Shown: piece by piece, positions 7,706 to 16,766 of the stretch | Numbering within the stretch: the stretch's first letter is position 1 | Layout of the letters: every line of letters begins with the position of its first letter | Assembly (NCBI GenBank): GCA_017465465.1 | Contig: JAFTWE010000003.1 | Location: forward strand, 1 to 56,202 | DNA from: Clostridia bacterium | GTDB taxonomy: Bacteria; Bacillota; Clostridia; Oscillospirales; Acutalibacteraceae | DNA: 56,202 nucleotides | Reading direction: 5' to 3' | The notes under the pieces: model-generated | Database searches by the model: none | What the model saw: the letters and a program-made list of their open reading frames with translations, nothing else | What the model was told of the DNA's origin: nothing | Made by a program: the position numbers and the translations under genes

Positions 7706-8961
7706 ATCAATCCTTTTTTAATCAATTCATTAACGGCGAGCATAATGCTCATTTTTGCGCTGTAGAAGCTGATTCCGCCCTGCATCCAAGCGGCATAAGG
7801 CGGGCGCAAAGGACCGTCGGCAGAAAGCTCGATTGTTGAGCCTGAGGTGAACGCACCTGATGACATAATAACAGGGTCATCGTAGCCGGGCATATCCCAA
7901 GGCTCAGGCAAAACGAAAGAATCAATGGGTGTTCCCTTCTGAAGACCCTGACAAAACGCAACGAGATTGTCGGCGGTGTTGAGCTTCACTGTCTGCACAA
8001 TGTCACAGCGCTTATCTTCGCTTGACGGTGTGGTTTCAAAGCCGAACTGTTCAAGTAAAGCCGCGGCAAAAACCATGGCCTTGAGGGCCTCTGTTACAAC
8101 TCGGGGAGCTGAGAAAATACCCAAGAACAAATCTCTGTTCTGGTCAAGAGTTGCTCCAACCTCTTTGCCGATACCGGGAGTTGTTAAGCGGTATGAGCAT
8201 TTTTCAACCAAATCGGCTCTGCCTGCTATATAACCGCCTGTTTTTGCAATTCCGCCGCCTGCATTTTTGATAAGTGAGCCTGCAATCAAATCTGCACCCA
8301 TTTCAATAGGCTCAAATTCCTGAACAAACTCACCGTAGCAGTTATCAACCATTACGATTGCATCTGAGTGAGCTTTAACGGCATCAACAATTTCTTTGAT
8401 TTCTTCGCAGGAAAGGCTTGGGCGCATATCGTAACCGCGTGAGCGCTGAATATAAACCATTGTGATGCTCTCATCAAGAGCATCAATAATTGCAGGGATA
8501 TCGGGCTTCTGATTTTTAAGGTCAACCTGCTTATATTTTACCCCGAAATCAGCCAGCGAACCGTCGCCCTTGCCGTTAATTCCTATTACGGAATGAATGG
8601 TGTCGTAAGGTGTGCCTGTTACGCAGAGCATAGTGTCGCCCATTCTCAGTACACCGAAAAGAGCAACAGCAAGAGTGTGAGTTCCGCAAGTGAAATTGTG
8701 GCGGACAAGGGCATCCTCTGCGCCGACAATATCGGCAAAAACGCTGTCAAGCACTTCACGGCCTCTGTCGCCGTAGCCGTAGCCGGTTGTGCCCGTAAAC
8801 ATTGTTTCACTCACCTGATTTTTAATAAAAGCAGAAAGCACCTTTTGCTGGTTATATTCACTGATTTCTTCAAGCTCTTTGAATTTATCGGCAACCTTTT
8901 CCATAGCAAGGTCAGCCGCTTTTTGTATTCTTTCATCTATTTCAAAAAATGTTTTTTTCAT
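7702..8961 (-). CDS. Methionine gamma-lyase-like PLP enzyme (YnbB family)
   Basis: This 419-residue protein belongs to the Met_gamma_lyase family (PF06838), historically labelled aluminium resistance protein. It is a fold-type I PLP enzyme. The probable Schiff-base lysine is Lys232 in GSLIKNAGGG, with Asp206 of VDNCYGEF positioned for the pyridine nitrogen. GYGYGDRGREVLD near residues 60-72 and TCGTHTLAVAL near 91-101 are family landmarks. The reaction is probably an elimination on a sulfur amino acid, but the substrate is unproven. Its start overlaps the GrpB-like stop by 4 bases (ATGA), and its stop overlaps the DUF2461 gene. Confidence 0.9.
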   Translation of the reverse strand: MKKTFFEIDERIQKAADLAMEKVADKFKELEEISEYNQQKVLSAFIKNQVSETMFTGTTGYGYGDRGREVLDSVFADIVGAEDALVRHNFTCGTHTLAVALFGVLRMGDTMLCVTGTPYDTIHSVIGINGKGDGSLADFGVKYKQVDLKNQKPDIPAIIDALDESITMVYIQRSRGYDMRPSLSCEEIKEIVDAVKAHSDAIVMVDNCYGEFVQEFEPIEMGADLIAGSLIKNAGGGIAKTGGYIAGRADLVEKCSYRLTTPGIGKEVGATLDQNRDLFLGIFSAPRVVTEALKAMVFAAALLEQFGFETTPSSEDKRCDIVQTVKLNTADNLVAFCQGLQKGTPIDSFVLPEPWDMPGYDDPVIMSSGAFTSGSTIELSADGPLRPPYAAWMQGGISFYSAKMSIMLAVNELIKKGLI

Positions 8962-9530
8962 ACTTCCTCCTGATTACCGTTAACCGAGTCCGTTTTCTTT
9001 TCACATTGGAAAGGTTTATTTTTTATTTCGCATTTCTTATAAATCTCCTCAATGCAAGGTGCTTTATAGGAAATATAATCATCAATGCTGTCAGGGAATA
9101 ATTTTGCACCCTCTTCTTTGATGTTGCTATACTTCAGCACAGCTTCGGGATTATTTCTCAAATAGTTTCTGAAAGAAATGTGCCTGTGAAGCTCTGCAGA
9201 AAATTCAGGGCAAACATACAAATGGTGTTTCGGTAAATCTGCATTACCTTTGTAATCAAATGCTTCTCTGTCTTTTATACCAAGATTTCCTTCGTGTATA
9301 TAGCCAAGAGAGGACAGCCTTTCGACAACAGTATCAAATATAGAATAGTCTTTGATAACAATATCGATGTCAATAATCGGTTTTGCAGAAAGACCTTCAA
9401 CAGAAGTGCTGCCGATATGTTCAACACTGATTGTAATATCCTTTATTGCCGTTAAAAGATATTGTTTAATCGTTTCAAAATCTGTTCTCCATTGTTCATT
9501 ATACGGAACAACTACAACTCGTTTTGCCAT
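8958..9530 (-). CDS. GrpB-like (UPF0157) nucleotidyltransferase-fold protein
   Basis: This 190-residue protein has the UPF0157/GrpB signature: VPYNEQWRTDFE at the N-terminus, then SVEHIGSTSVEGLSAKPIID, in which the acidic residues of the DIDIVI strand mark a nucleotidyltransferase fold. HLYVC and the LHRHISFRNYLR helix complete the family pattern. The family is described as minimal nucleotidyltransferase-like, and function here is unknown. GAGGTG lies about six bases before ATG 9530. A 46-base gap separates it from the GNAT gene upstream, while downstream it is fused translationally to the PLP enzyme by a 4-base overlap. Confidence 0.85.
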   Translation of the reverse strand: MAKRVVVVPYNEQWRTDFETIKQYLLTAIKDITISVEHIGSTSVEGLSAKPIIDIDIVIKDYSIFDTVVERLSSLGYIHEGNLGIKDREAFDYKGNADLPKHHLYVCPEFSAELHRHISFRNYLRNNPEAVLKYSNIKEEGAKLFPDSIDDYISYKAPCIEEIYKKCEIKNKPFQCEKKTDSVNGNQEEV

Positions 9531-9576
9531 TTTTACACCTCTGTTATATAAATAACACCTATCATTTTAATGGTGA

Positions 9577-10332
9577 TTAATTTACCATTGCCCATTCACC
9601 CACAACGGTGAAACCGATTGAACGGTAAAAATCTACTATTGAATCGTGTTTACAAAGAAGCTCGGTGCGTTTACCATCGCTGACAGATTCATTACCTAAA
9701 AGTGTAACCAATCCTCCGCCGAGCCCTTTACCGCGGTGATTTTTGTCGGTGGCAACCGCACCTAAAAGAACGGCTCTGTCCGTTATAAAAAGCTTCATTG
9801 CACAGGCGGCAGGCTCACCGTTTTCTAAAGCAAGGGCAGCTTCGGCTGTTCCTTTTTTCACTCTGTGAGTTACATCAGAAAGCCAGGGCAGATATTCGCC
9901 GACTCCCAGAAGGTCGGCAGATTTTATAAGGTGATAAACATCCTTGTAATCCACATTTTCACAAAGGGTTATATTATATTTTTCTCTGTCGGTTATGTTA
10001 TGGTATCTTACAACATATCCCCAGATATCTTCATCTAAGCCCAGTCTTTTCATCGCCTGACGCTCACACTGAAGAGAAGAATAACCTATCATTTTAATAA
10101 AAGCGGCAAGCTCTTCGAAATCAGCTTTTTCGCCGCAGGTGAGTGTCATACTGCCGTCAATAAGGCTGATTGCGGCAACAGGACTGTTATTTTCGTCAAG
10201 CTGAACCCAGAATCTGATAAAGTCAAAATCATAGGAATAGGTGTTAAAATAAGCCAGAATCCTTGTTCCGAAAACATCCTTTGAGCAAATTTCATCAAGG
10301 CTGTATTCACCTGAATCAACAAACTTAATCAT
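9577..10332 (-). CDS. GNAT-family N-acetyltransferase
   Basis: The 251-residue protein carries a C-terminal GNAT fold: VLLGAVATDKNHRGKGLGGG is motif A with the acetyl-CoA pyrophosphate loop, followed by the helix to LLCKHDSIVDFYRSIGFTVVGEW. The N-terminal 130 residues resemble a degenerate second GNAT-like half. I chose the ATG at 10332 because GGAGGAG lies seven bases upstream; a longer frame to 10386 has no such site. The start overlaps the M42 peptidase stop by 8 bases. The acceptor substrate is unknown. Confidence 0.82.
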   Translation of the reverse strand: MIKFVDSGEYSLDEICSKDVFGTRILAYFNTYSYDFDFIRFWVQLDENNSPVAAISLIDGSMTLTCGEKADFEELAAFIKMIGYSSLQCERQAMKRLGLDEDIWGYVVRYHNITDREKYNITLCENVDYKDVYHLIKSADLLGVGEYLPWLSDVTHRVKKGTAEAALALENGEPAACAMKLFITDRAVLLGAVATDKNHRGKGLGGGLVTLLGNESVSDGKRTELLCKHDSIVDFYRSIGFTVVGEWAMVN

Positions 10333-11347
10333 TTGCAAACTCCTCCGAAAGGGCAAGGATAATCTTTTTTGTTTCTTCAATATCACTTGCTTTGATTACG
10401 CAAGAGGGAGAATGAAGATATCGGCAAGGAAGCGACACCGCAACAGTTTTAACTCCGCCTGCAGAGGTGTGAATTACCCCTGCATTGTTGCCGCCTGCAA
10501 CCATTGATTTTGTTTGCAAACGAATTCCCTTTTCTTCTGCAATTTTAAAAGCACGGTCAAAAAGCTGTTTATCGTAGACGGTTCTTCTGTCCATAAATGA
10601 AACAACTCCGCCGCCTCCAAGCCTGCAGACAGTTTTATGCTCATCAACACCTGCCAAATCTGCGGCTGTGGTGGTTTCAACAACTATTGCATAATCAGGG
10701 TCAACAGAATAAACACCTGTGCCTGCCATACCCATTCCGACCTCTTCACCAACAGAAAAGCTGAAATACATATCAACGGGCAAATCTGATTTTATCATAT
10801 CAATTAAAATTGCACAGCCTGCCCTGTCATCAAGAGCTTTGGACTTGATATATCCGTCACCGTAAGTGACAAACTCTGACTGAAAGCAAGCCATATCGCC
10901 TGCTTTTACGAGGGCTTCTGCCTCTTCCTTTGACTTTGCGCCGATGTCGATACAAAGGCTTTTTACATCAGGAAGCTCAGCTTTTTTATCAACAGGCAAA
11001 AGGTGAACCGGTACAACACCGATTACACCGTTAATTTTATTTTCACCAACAGTTACGGCTCTGCCGAGCATAACGGCTGTGTTGATACCGCCCACACATT
11101 CAAAATTGAGTGTTCCGTCAGAATTGATTGAGGTAATAACAAAGCCCACCTCATCCATGTGAGCGTCAAGAAGCACTTTTTTACTTGCTTCTTTTTTACC
11201 TTTTTTGAACACTAAGAGATTGCCCAGAGGGTCAACGGTTATGTGGGTTGCATAGTCTTTAATTTGAGAAATAATGTAATCTCTGACCGCATTTTCTCTG
11301 CCTGAAATGCCGTCAAACAAGCAGAGATTTTTAACTAAATCAAGCAT
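10325..11347 (-). CDS. M42-family metallopeptidase (second of tandem pair)
   Basis: This is a 340-residue aminopeptidase of the M42 (TET/FrvX/YsdC) family, cytosolic enzymes that form large oligomers and trim peptides. Metal and catalytic motifs are in order: LLDAHMDEVG, KALDDRAGC, SVGEEVGMGMAGT, VVETTTAADLAG and the late CRYLHSP histidine. The start is ATG 11347 with GGAGG nine bases upstream. Longer in-frame extensions run into the upstream peptidase and lack a ribosome site. It overlaps the upstream paralogue by 8 bases and the GNAT gene by 8 bases, so the three are coupled. Confidence 0.9.
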   Translation of the reverse strand: MLDLVKNLCLFDGISGRENAVRDYIISQIKDYATHITVDPLGNLLVFKKGKKEASKKVLLDAHMDEVGFVITSINSDGTLNFECVGGINTAVMLGRAVTVGENKINGVIGVVPVHLLPVDKKAELPDVKSLCIDIGAKSKEEAEALVKAGDMACFQSEFVTYGDGYIKSKALDDRAGCAILIDMIKSDLPVDMYFSFSVGEEVGMGMAGTGVYSVDPDYAIVVETTTAADLAGVDEHKTVCRLGGGGVVSFMDRRTVYDKQLFDRAFKIAEEKGIRLQTKSMVAGGNNAGVIHTSAGGVKTVAVSLPCRYLHSPSCVIKASDIEETKKIILALSEEFAND

Positions 11348-12362
11348 TGTCGGCACCTCCGAAAGTGAGAATATATTCAGCCATAAGCTGTGCGGTATAT
11401 TCAATATCTGCAGGGTCAAGCATTTCAACACCTGTGTGCATATTCTTAAGAGGTAAAGACAAAAGTGCAGTCTTTTTACCCTGAGCAGAAACTGCAATAA
11501 CATCGGCATTTGTGCCTGTTGAAGCTGACATTATTTCAAGCTGATAAGGAATATTCTTTTCTTTGGCAAGGCTTTCAAGCTGACGGCTCATTTCATAATT
11601 TAGAATCGGTGCAAAGCCAATCATTGTGCCGCCGCCTAAGGTTGCAGTGATATTTTTGGGGGTTGCACCTGTTTTGGCAAAGCTCACATCAACACAAAAG
11701 CACTTTTCTGCATTGCAGTTAAAACCGCCTGCTCTTGCGCCGATAAGCCCCGCCTCTTCCTGAGCAGAGAAAAGAACGGTAATTTCATTATTGCAAGCTT
11801 TTTCTTTTAAAATTTCAAGGCAACGAAGAACAGCGCAAACACCTGCCTTATTATCAAAATAAGCGCCTGACAAAGCTCCGTTTGCCATTTCGTTATAAGG
11901 GGTTTTAAGGGTAACTCTGTCCCCCGGTGAAACGAGAGAAAAAATTCTGTCACCGTCTATGCCTGTGTCAATCATAATTTCGTCAAAGCCTGAAGCTTTT
12001 TTGCCGTCACCCGAAGCAAGGTGGGGAGGAGTTGAAGTAACAACACCAAATAAATCCTCTCTGCCGTGAACAATTACATCCTGAGCGGCAATGGTGCGGA
12101 TATCAATTCCGCCGCATTTATCCACCCTGAGAAAGCCGTTTTCCTCAACCGCAGTTACAATCATACCGATTGAGTCAAGGTGAGCATCAAGCAAAAAGTG
12201 AGTGCCGTTACCGTCTTTATGACCCACAATATTTCCGAGATTGTCGGTTGAAACATTCATATAATCCGAAAGCATTTTTTCGGCAACAGGGGCAATGCAA
12301 TATTCCTGCCCGGGAGCAGACGATGCCTTGGCTAAATCAAATAAAGTTTCTTTAATATTCAT
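11340..12362 (-). CDS. M42-family metallopeptidase (first of tandem pair)
   Basis: This 340-residue paralogue has the same length as its neighbour and is clearly related but diverged. Metal ligands appear as LLDAHLDSIG (His61, Asp63), GAYFDNKAG, FSAQEEAGLIGA with the catalytic Glu pair, VDVSFAKTGAT and KNMHTGVEML. Here the third-metal strand uses Asp (CVDVSF), where the second copy uses Glu (VVETTT). The pair may build hetero-oligomeric TET particles or divide substrate specificity; that is inference. It follows the galK terminator by about 20 bases, so it may have its own weak promoter or depend on readthrough. Confidence 0.9.
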   Translation of the reverse strand: MNIKETLFDLAKASSAPGQEYCIAPVAEKMLSDYMNVSTDNLGNIVGHKDGNGTHFLLDAHLDSIGMIVTAVEENGFLRVDKCGGIDIRTIAAQDVIVHGREDLFGVVTSTPPHLASGDGKKASGFDEIMIDTGIDGDRIFSLVSPGDRVTLKTPYNEMANGALSGAYFDNKAGVCAVLRCLEILKEKACNNEITVLFSAQEEAGLIGARAGGFNCNAEKCFCVDVSFAKTGATPKNITATLGGGTMIGFAPILNYEMSRQLESLAKEKNIPYQLEIMSASTGTNADVIAVSAQGKKTALLSLPLKNMHTGVEMLDPADIEYTAQLMAEYILTFGGADNA

Positions 12363-12374
12363 ATACTACCCTCT

Positions 12375-12403
12375 AAAACAAACCACCGCCGTTGTTGGCG
12401 GTG
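12375..12403 (-). terminator. Terminator after galK
   Basis: CACCGCC and GGCGGTG (12384-12403) form a 7-bp GC-rich stem with a 6-base loop. On the minus strand it is followed by GTTTGTTTTAGA. It separates galK from the M42 genes. Confidence 0.7.
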
Positions 12404-12423
12404 TTGTTGATTAAAGTATTTTA

Positions 12424-13704
12424 TCAATAAAGTTCTACTCCGCCATAGTTACGGATTTTGAGAATATAGCAAGCATCATCACCAAAAACTGCCTGCATAG
12501 CTGACTTGAACTCCCGGAGTGCGCAATCAGGAACAAAAGCCTGAATTGTGCCTGCAAATCCGCCGCCGTGAACACGCCATGCACCTTTGCCCTTGAGCAC
12601 TCTTTCACAAATTGAAAGTGCAACAGAAACAGGCTGAGCGGCAGTCTGGCAAGCGGCAAAAACATTCTGATTAAACATAAATGAAGAATGACCGCTTTCG
12701 GTAATTACAGCCTTGAATGCTTCAAAATCTCCCTTTGAAAGAGCAGCTTTAAGCTCTTCTACCCTACGGTTTTCGTTATAGAAATGAGTTGCACGAAGAA
12801 CGGCTCTGTCATTAGCCTTTTCGCGAACAAGATTAATATTCTTATAAAATTCGTTTTCGTCAACCTCGCGAAGCACGCTCTTGCCAAAGCAAGCGGCGGC
12901 AGCTTCCATTTCACCGCGGACTGCGGCGTATTCATCGGTTAAGTCTGCGTGACTGCCCTTTGTGTCAACAATGCAAAGTGAGTGACCTGTTGCACCGAAA
13001 TCAAAGTCAATTTTAGTGATAACAGGGTTCTTTGTATCTTCAAAGTCGATAGAAATAAATCCGCCTACAGAGCTTGCCATCTGGTCCATAAGTCCGCTTG
13101 GCTTGTTGAAATATTTATTCTCGGCATACTGAGCAATTTTAGCAATGTCAACTGCAGAAACCTTGTTATCGTTATAAAGTCCGTTAAGGATTGCGCCGAT
13201 AAGCACCTCAAAAGCGGCAGACGAAGAAAGGCCTGAGCCCGAAAGCACCTGAGTAACGCCTGTGGCATTAAATCCGCCGATTTCATAGCCGTATTCTTTA
13301 AAGCCTGCACACATACCGCGGATAAGTGCGGCTGATTTGCCAAACTCCTCGGGGCGGACAGAAAGGTCCGAAATATCAACCTTATTCATTGAATGGCCTG
13401 CTGATTTTTCGCAAACAACGCTGTCATCTCTCTTTGACGCAAGAGCTATTGTGTCAAGATTGATTGCGGCGGCAAGAACCTTACCGTGGTTGTGGTCGGT
13501 GTGATTTCCGCCAACCTCAGTTCTGCCCGGTGCGCTGAACATTGCAACATCTTCGTTTTCACCGTAAAGCTCAACAAAGGTATCAAAAACCTTCAGATGT
13601 CTTTCTTTCTGAAAAGGAAGTGATTCGGGTGTATATACCTTAAGCAAAGCTTCATCAAGCTCGCCGTTAATAAGACTGTTTTTTAAGATTTTGATGTCTG
13701 ACAT
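12424..13704 (-). CDS. galK: Galactokinase
   Basis: This 426-residue GHMP kinase phosphorylates galactose to galactose 1-phosphate in the Leloir pathway. Motif 1 is APGRTEVGGNHTDHNHG (about residues 58-74), which contains the galactokinase signature. The ATP loop is VLSGSGLSSSAAFE near 153-165. GLMDQMASSVGG carries the catalytic Asp, and RVHGGGFAGT is motif 3. ATG 13704 is preceded by AAGGAGA at seven bases, and a longer frame reaching 13752 lacks support. The upstream TVP38 gene overlaps the start by 38 bases. Galactose mutarotase lies far away at 39.7 kb, so the pathway genes are scattered. Confidence 0.95.
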   Translation of the reverse strand: MSDIKILKNSLINGELDEALLKVYTPESLPFQKERHLKVFDTFVELYGENEDVAMFSAPGRTEVGGNHTDHNHGKVLAAAINLDTIALASKRDDSVVCEKSAGHSMNKVDISDLSVRPEEFGKSAALIRGMCAGFKEYGYEIGGFNATGVTQVLSGSGLSSSAAFEVLIGAILNGLYNDNKVSAVDIAKIAQYAENKYFNKPSGLMDQMASSVGGFISIDFEDTKNPVITKIDFDFGATGHSLCIVDTKGSHADLTDEYAAVRGEMEAAAACFGKSVLREVDENEFYKNINLVREKANDRAVLRATHFYNENRRVEELKAALSKGDFEAFKAVITESGHSSFMFNQNVFAACQTAAQPVSVALSICERVLKGKGAWRVHGGGFAGTIQAFVPDCALREFKSAMQAVFGDDACYILKIRNYGGVELY

Positions 13705-14446
13705 TTTTCTTTCTCCTTTTTTTCTTTTTGTAATAAAGAACAACACCTGCAAGGTAACACGCGGCAGATGACAATGATGCGATGATAATAAGCGGTAATA
13801 AAAATCCCGCCGAAAACGGATTATACATGTGGCGGCCCACTACCGTATAAGAAATCAGCAACGGAAGATTGCCTGCCAATGAAAGGCCTAAATATTTCCA
13901 ATAATTAAAGCCCATTGAGCCGTAAAGCTGGCTGACGAGGTTAATCGGAAAGCTGGGCAACAGCCTGAAAAACACCAATAACCACGGGTTTCCTCTGCCG
14001 TCTTGCCTCATAATTATGCGAAGTGTTTCATTTCGCTTTAATATTACATTAACTCCGCCGGGTCCTATACGCTTGCCCCACCAGTATTTAAGGGTATAAT
14101 TAAGCCCCATTCCCACAATATTCAGGGGTAAGGCAATATAAAACGGAAAGACAACACCCGTTGCGGCGCAGACGATGGAAATAGGATATATAGGAATAAA
14201 CGCTTTGAACGAAAACAGGAACATAAGTGTAAAAATAAGATACGCTTCACTTCCCATATTTTCAACGCGCTGTTGAACAATATCGAGATATGATTGGTAT
14301 GTCTGCCACCAATACTGAACTTTATCGTTAGTTGAAAGAATCAGCAAAACGACCAATGCAACAGCTATGAGCAAAAATATGAAAGAAGCGATGTTTAAAA
14401 GATTTCTTTTAATATATCTTTTTTTCTTGTTATCCAGCCTCACCAC
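13667..14446 (-). CDS. TVP38/TMEM64-family (DedA-like, VTT domain) membrane protein
   Basis: This polytopic protein of about 259 residues has hydrophobic segments near residues 17-37, 68-90, 98-120, 155-175, 185-205 and 215-240. The VTT-domain signature is FFRLLPSFPINLVSQLYGSMGF and the following loop. Family members are lipid scramblases or transporters in the inner membrane. The tail is very basic (YYKKKKRRKK). The start is uncertain: two adjacent GTG codons (14446, 14443) overlap or touch the AAGGAG site, and a CTG eight bases after that site would be best spaced. The gene runs 38 bases into galK, an unusually long overlap. Confidence 0.85.
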   Translation of the reverse strand: MVRLDNKKKRYIKRNLLNIASFIFLLIAVALVVLLILSTNDKVQYWWQTYQSYLDIVQQRVENMGSEAYLIFTLMFLFSFKAFIPIYPISIVCAATGVVFPFYIALPLNIVGMGLNYTLKYWWGKRIGPGGVNVILKRNETLRIIMRQDGRGNPWLLVFFRLLPSFPINLVSQLYGSMGFNYWKYLGLSLAGNLPLLISYTVVGRHMYNPFSAGFLLPLIIIASLSSAACYLAGVVLYYKKKKRRKKNVRHQNLKKQSY

Positions 14447-14483
14447 TCCTTTCTGTTACCAAAACATATTTTTTCATCATTTT

Positions 14484-14512
14484 ATTTTATAATAAATTAA
14501 GCCCAAGGTCAA
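14484..14512 (-). promoter_or_regulatory. Promoter for TVP38-galK
   Basis: Read leftward, TTGACC (14512-14507) and TAAAAT (14489-14484) are separated by exactly 17 bases, about 40 bases before the TVP38-family start. Confidence 0.75.
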
Positions 14513-14564
14513 CCGATTTTTGAAAATATACTTTATAATATTCGCTTATTACCCGTTTATATTC

Positions 14565-14594
14565 AACAAAAAGCGGTGAGCAAAAACTCACCGC
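14565..14594 (-). terminator. Terminator after EEP hydrolase gene
   Basis: GCGGTGAG and CTCACCGC (14573-14594) pair perfectly around a 6-base loop. On the minus strand TTTTTGTT follows. It sits seven bases past the stop of the exonuclease/endonuclease/phosphatase gene. Confidence 0.88.
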
Positions 14595-14600
14595 CTGCTT

Positions 14601-15500
14601 TTAACTTAATTTCGCTTTTAAAACTATGGGGAAGTGGTCGGCAGAATAATCTCCGCCGTAAAGCTCATCAACCACATTATAGCTAAGCACTTCAAAGCCT
14701 GTTTTTGAAATCATAAAATAGTCAAGCTGTTTTCCTGATTTACCCCAATTCTGATAAGTAATTGAATCGTCTGTGTTTTCGGTTTCATACCGTGCATCAA
14801 GGAAATTTTCTGTTACCTTTATGTAAGTTTCAGTACCTTCCTCTGCATTAAAATCGCCCATAATCACGCTTGGGTAAGAGCCGAACTGCTTAATTTTATC
14901 AAGAATAACGCCAACTCCCTTGATTCTCGCCTCATCACTTACATGGTCAAGATGAGTATTAAAAACAACAAACTGCTTATCCGTTGCATTTTCTTTGAGA
15001 ATAACATAACTGCAGATTCTGTAACAGGCCGCGCCCCAATCCTTGCTCATTTCTTCGGGAGTTTCCGAAAGCCAGAAAGAGCCTTTATCCACAAGGGTAT
15101 AAAGAGCTGTGTTGTAAAACACAGGGCAACCCTCGGCAATTATTGAATCATCACGATAAGTTATAACCGAATCATAGCCCTTAAGGCAATCTGTAAGGTA
15201 TTCATACTGCCACCTTGTAGCCTCCTGAAAACCGATAATTCCCGGGGCATTGTTTTTGATGCCTTCCATCACAAGCTCAGCTCTGTAAAACCATGACTTT
15301 TTGCCAAAATCAAGCGGAGTGAGGCAACGGAGATTGCAACTCATCATTGTGATTTCATCGGCATTTTCGATTTCAATTTCGACAGCCTCTTTTTTATTGA
15401 GGTATCTCGGAAAATAAAACCCTAAAACACCTGTAGCCACAACAACGAAAGCAAGAATCACGCAGACAAGCGACAGCGCAACTTTTCTGAATATTTTCAT
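14601..15500 (-). CDS. Membrane-anchored endonuclease/exonuclease/phosphatase-family hydrolase
   Basis: The 299-residue protein has an N-terminal transmembrane anchor or uncleaved signal (about residues 7-29) and then a DNase I-like EEP domain facing outside. Motifs in order are MSCNLRCL, GFQEATRWQ (metal-binding Glu), FNTHLDHV, IMGDFNAEEGT and SADHFPIV with the catalytic His. EEP enzymes hydrolyse phosphodiesters or phosphomonoesters in nucleic acids, inositol phosphates or sphingomyelin; the substrate here is unknown. ATG 15500 overlaps nothing but starts one base after the lipase stop. Coupling with a secreted lipase suggests extracellular lipid or phosphate scavenging. Confidence 0.85.
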   Translation of the reverse strand: MKIFRKVALSLVCVILAFVVVATGVLGFYFPRYLNKKEAVEIEIENADEITMMSCNLRCLTPLDFGKKSWFYRAELVMEGIKNNAPGIIGFQEATRWQYEYLTDCLKGYDSVITYRDDSIIAEGCPVFYNTALYTLVDKGSFWLSETPEEMSKDWGAACYRICSYVILKENATDKQFVVFNTHLDHVSDEARIKGVGVILDKIKQFGSYPSVIMGDFNAEEGTETYIKVTENFLDARYETENTDDSITYQNWGKSGKQLDYFMISKTGFEVLSYNVVDELYGGDYSADHFPIVLKAKLS

Positions 15501-15501
15501 A

Positions 15502-16716
15502 TTACTTACCACCGTTTGTGTTTACCATATCCATCATATTGATATAAAACTCAAGATATCCTTCTTCAAAATCGGTGCCTCTGCTGAAATCGTAATGGTC
15601 GGTGCCCATAAGAGTAGGCATAACATACCATACACCCTTTTCAATTTTTTTACTCTTCTCAAAATCAGCATGAGGGTCATCAAAGGGATAAAGAGCACTG
15701 ATTAACGGAACAATGCCGTCGTTGGCTATCCAACCGTCTTTCATTTCAATGCCGTCAATAACTTCGCCCTCTGAGCCTAAAATATCCTTGCAGGAAAGGT
15801 CAAAAATAAAGATACTAAAATCAGGCTCAACTCCCTCAAACTCAGGCGTTCCCGAGCAAAGAGAGGTGTAAGAGTAATAATAAGCATAGGGGTTCATTTC
15901 AATCTTTTCGTTAAGAGCCGCCGCACCTCTGAGGGTCAGCTCATAGCCGCAGTTATCGGTACCCTGAGCAATTTTAAGCCAGTTCATCGGATTAAAGGTC
16001 ATACCCTCACCCGAAATTCCCCACTGCTCCATAAGAGGCTCGTAAACGGGAACAATTCTGTTGATTGCGCCGAGAATATTCATCATACCCACAATCATAA
16101 CAACAGGCCAGACAGGGTCATAAATTGTGTTGGCAACCTGTGAGCCGTTGTGAGGTGAAGAAAGAGTAATAACAGCGTGAACAGCCTTGCCGTGACCGCC
16201 CTTGAAAAGCGGTGAGCAATCGTCACCCGATGCTTCTCTTTCACTTTTATCGCCGTGAGCAAGAAGTGAAGCGAGCATTCTTACCGTTTCACCGCCAAAG
16301 GAGTGACCGAGAAGATTGATTGGGCTTTTCATATCCCAAGGCTCACCCATAATGGCTTGGCCGGTGTAATCTCTGCCGTAACGGTCGTGACCTGCGGCGG
16401 CTGAATGAGCCTCACCGTAGTCGGTAACTGTGCCTGTTAATGCGGCATAAAGCTCACAGGCTCTGTCCCACGCACTGCTGAGAATTCCGACAGCGGGGTT
16501 ATAAACCTCATAGCCCATTTCATTGAGAATGGGGATAATGTCGTTACCGTCAGCATCGCTCCAGTTGGGAACAATGTTTTCAACCGGATTACCCTCACCC
16601 CATGCACCCATACCGTGAACATAGATGAAAGGGTATTTTTCTTCAACCGCAAAAGCAGGAACAGTTGCGGTAACGATTAAAATAACACTTAATAATACGG
16701 ACAAAATCTTTTTCAT
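15502..16716 (-). CDS. Secreted lipase-like alpha/beta hydrolase
   Basis: This 404-residue exported protein has a Sec signal peptide ending at AFA-VEE (residues 1-23). The oxyanion strand YPFIYVHGMGAW is followed by the nucleophile elbow GHSFGG with Ser139. A catalytic Asp (NDGIVPLIS) and His (GTDHYDF) occur near the C-terminus. Overall order and length resemble family I.5/I.6 bacterial lipases, in which this Asp/His region also binds metals. The substrate is not proven. ATG 16716 follows AGGAGG at about six bases. It is followed directly by the EEP hydrolase gene. Confidence 0.85.
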   Translation of the reverse strand: MKKILSVLLSVILIVTATVPAFAVEEKYPFIYVHGMGAWGEGNPVENIVPNWSDADGNDIIPILNEMGYEVYNPAVGILSSAWDRACELYAALTGTVTDYGEAHSAAAGHDRYGRDYTGQAIMGEPWDMKSPINLLGHSFGGETVRMLASLLAHGDKSEREASGDDCSPLFKGGHGKAVHAVITLSSPHNGSQVANTIYDPVWPVVMIVGMMNILGAINRIVPVYEPLMEQWGISGEGMTFNPMNWLKIAQGTDNCGYELTLRGAAALNEKIEMNPYAYYYSYTSLCSGTPEFEGVEPDFSIFIFDLSCKDILGSEGEVIDGIEMKDGWIANDGIVPLISALYPFDDPHADFEKSKKIEKGVWYVMPTLMGTDHYDFSRGTDFEEGYLEFYINMMDMVNTNGGK

Positions 16717-16737
16717 AAAAATTCCTCCTTTTGACAG

Positions 16738-16766
16738 ATTTTAACATAGATAACTTAAAAAATCAA
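16738..16766 (-). promoter_or_regulatory. Promoter for the lipase-EEP operon
   Basis: Read leftward, TTGATT (16766-16761) and TAAAAT (16743-16738) have a 17-base spacer and end 21 bases before the lipase ATG. The -35 box overlaps the stop of the upstream methyltransferase gene. Confidence 0.75.
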
